A program made the position numbers and the translations under genes. From Oscillospiraceae bacterium (GTDB lineage Bacteria > Bacillota > Clostridia > Oscillospirales > Oscillospiraceae), in the NCBI GenBank assembly GCA_017480395.1, contig JAFVAS010000235.1, positions 1-15,446 of the forward strand: a stretch of 15,446 nucleotides of DNA, in the 5' to 3' direction. Below the pieces are notes generated by a model, which saw only the letters and a program-made list of their open reading frames with translations, had not been told where the DNA came from and searched no databases. Position 1 is the stretch's first letter, and each line of letters opens with the position of its first letter. This document shows, piece after piece, positions 15,133-15,446 of this stretch.

Positions 15133-15446
15133 TTAAAATTGAAAGTAGATAAAGGCGTTCTGTCCCCCGCCGGCCAGCTGGGCCAGCCAGGCGATGCCTA
15201 TAGCGGTGACCGCGCAGAAAACGACCAGCGCAGAGGCAGGCCAGTCACGCCGCCGCTGCCCGTCCGTCAGCCGCTCCGCCAGGGGCAGGCACACCAGGGG
15301 CAGCGCCAGGGGCAGAACCTCCCCCAGCGTCACCGGTAAGCCGCCCCAGCCGGTAAAGATCCGGGACAGCAGGGTCGCCGCTTCCCCCAGGGAGGGCGCG
15401 CGGAAAAACAGCCAGGGAAAGCTGACCAGCAGGAAGGTGCGCACCC
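15133..15446 (-). CDS. MBOAT-family O-acyltransferase, C-terminal part (runs off window)
   Basis: The last 104 or so codons are visible; the beginning lies beyond the right edge, so the catalytic His expected upstream cannot be seen. The visible part reads L-L-V-S-F-P-W-L-F-F-R-A-P-S-L-G-E-A, the hallmark late segment of AlgI/PatB/DltB-like acyltransferases (usually F-x-W-x-F-F-R-A), then two or more hydrophobic segments and the closing N-A-F-I-Y-F-Q-F, which is typical of the family's C-terminus. These membrane proteins move an acetyl group across the membrane for O-acetylation of cell-wall or secreted glycans. It is co-transcribed with the SGNH-like gene directly after it. Confidence 0.82.
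   Translation of the reverse strand, partial: VRTFLLVSFPWLFFRAPSLGEAATLLSRIFTGWGGLPVTLGEVLPLALPLVCLPLAERLTDGQRRRDWPASALVVFCAVTAIGIAWLAQLAGGGQNAFIYFQF

Overview
The window looks like chromosome of a high-GC anaerobic Firmicute, most likely a gut Clostridium relative of the Oscillospiraceae type. The evidence is GC-rich coding DNA with AT-rich promoters of Bacillus/Clostridium sigma-A type, strong AAGGAGG ribosome binding sites, a lipoprotein signal with an LAAC lipobox, and the gene mix (TRAP transporter, old-yellow-enzyme reductase, GPH sugar transporter, BspA-type leucine-rich repeats). The taxon is an inference; no rRNA or marker gene is present.

Region 1 (1-3243, minus strand) holds a LysR-type regulator followed by a TRAP transporter: small permease dctQ, large permease dctM (ATGA overlap), and the first 41 codons of the substrate-binding lipoprotein dctP, which runs off the left edge. 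Region 2 (3244-7098, plus strand) is divergent from lysR. A promoter drives two flavoenzyme genes: a 650-residue old-yellow-enzyme/2,4-dienoyl-CoA-reductase-type protein (FMN barrel, 4Fe-4S cluster, FAD and NAD(P) domains) and a 513-residue FAD-binding-2 (fumarate-reductase/ketosteroid-dehydrogenase-like) protein. A strong two-way terminator follows. Read together, regions 1 and 2 look like a regulated module that imports an organic acid and reduces, or possibly dehydrogenates, its carbon skeleton in the cytoplasm. Both enzymes have non-canonical active-site regions, so the substrate cannot be named.

Region 3 (7129-13552, minus strand) is a probable sugar operon: beta-galactosidase (GH2, lacZ), L-arabinose isomerase (araA) and a GPH-family sugar transporter with an unusual charged C-terminal tail. 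It ends at the same two-way terminator. No araB, araD, galK or galT is present. The pairing suggests either arabinoside/beta-galactoside use feeding L-arabinose, or a galactose-to-tagatose route.

Region 4 (13706-15446, minus strand) is the 3' end of an MBOAT O-acyltransferase followed 5 bases later by a secreted SGNH-like protein that carries a C-terminal BspA-type leucine-rich-repeat domain. This is a typical acyltransferase plus SGNH pair for O-acetylating an extracellular glycan, with an unusual added domain.

There is no stretch over 300 bases without a gene. I saw no tRNA, rRNA, CRISPR array, insertion sequence or phage gene.
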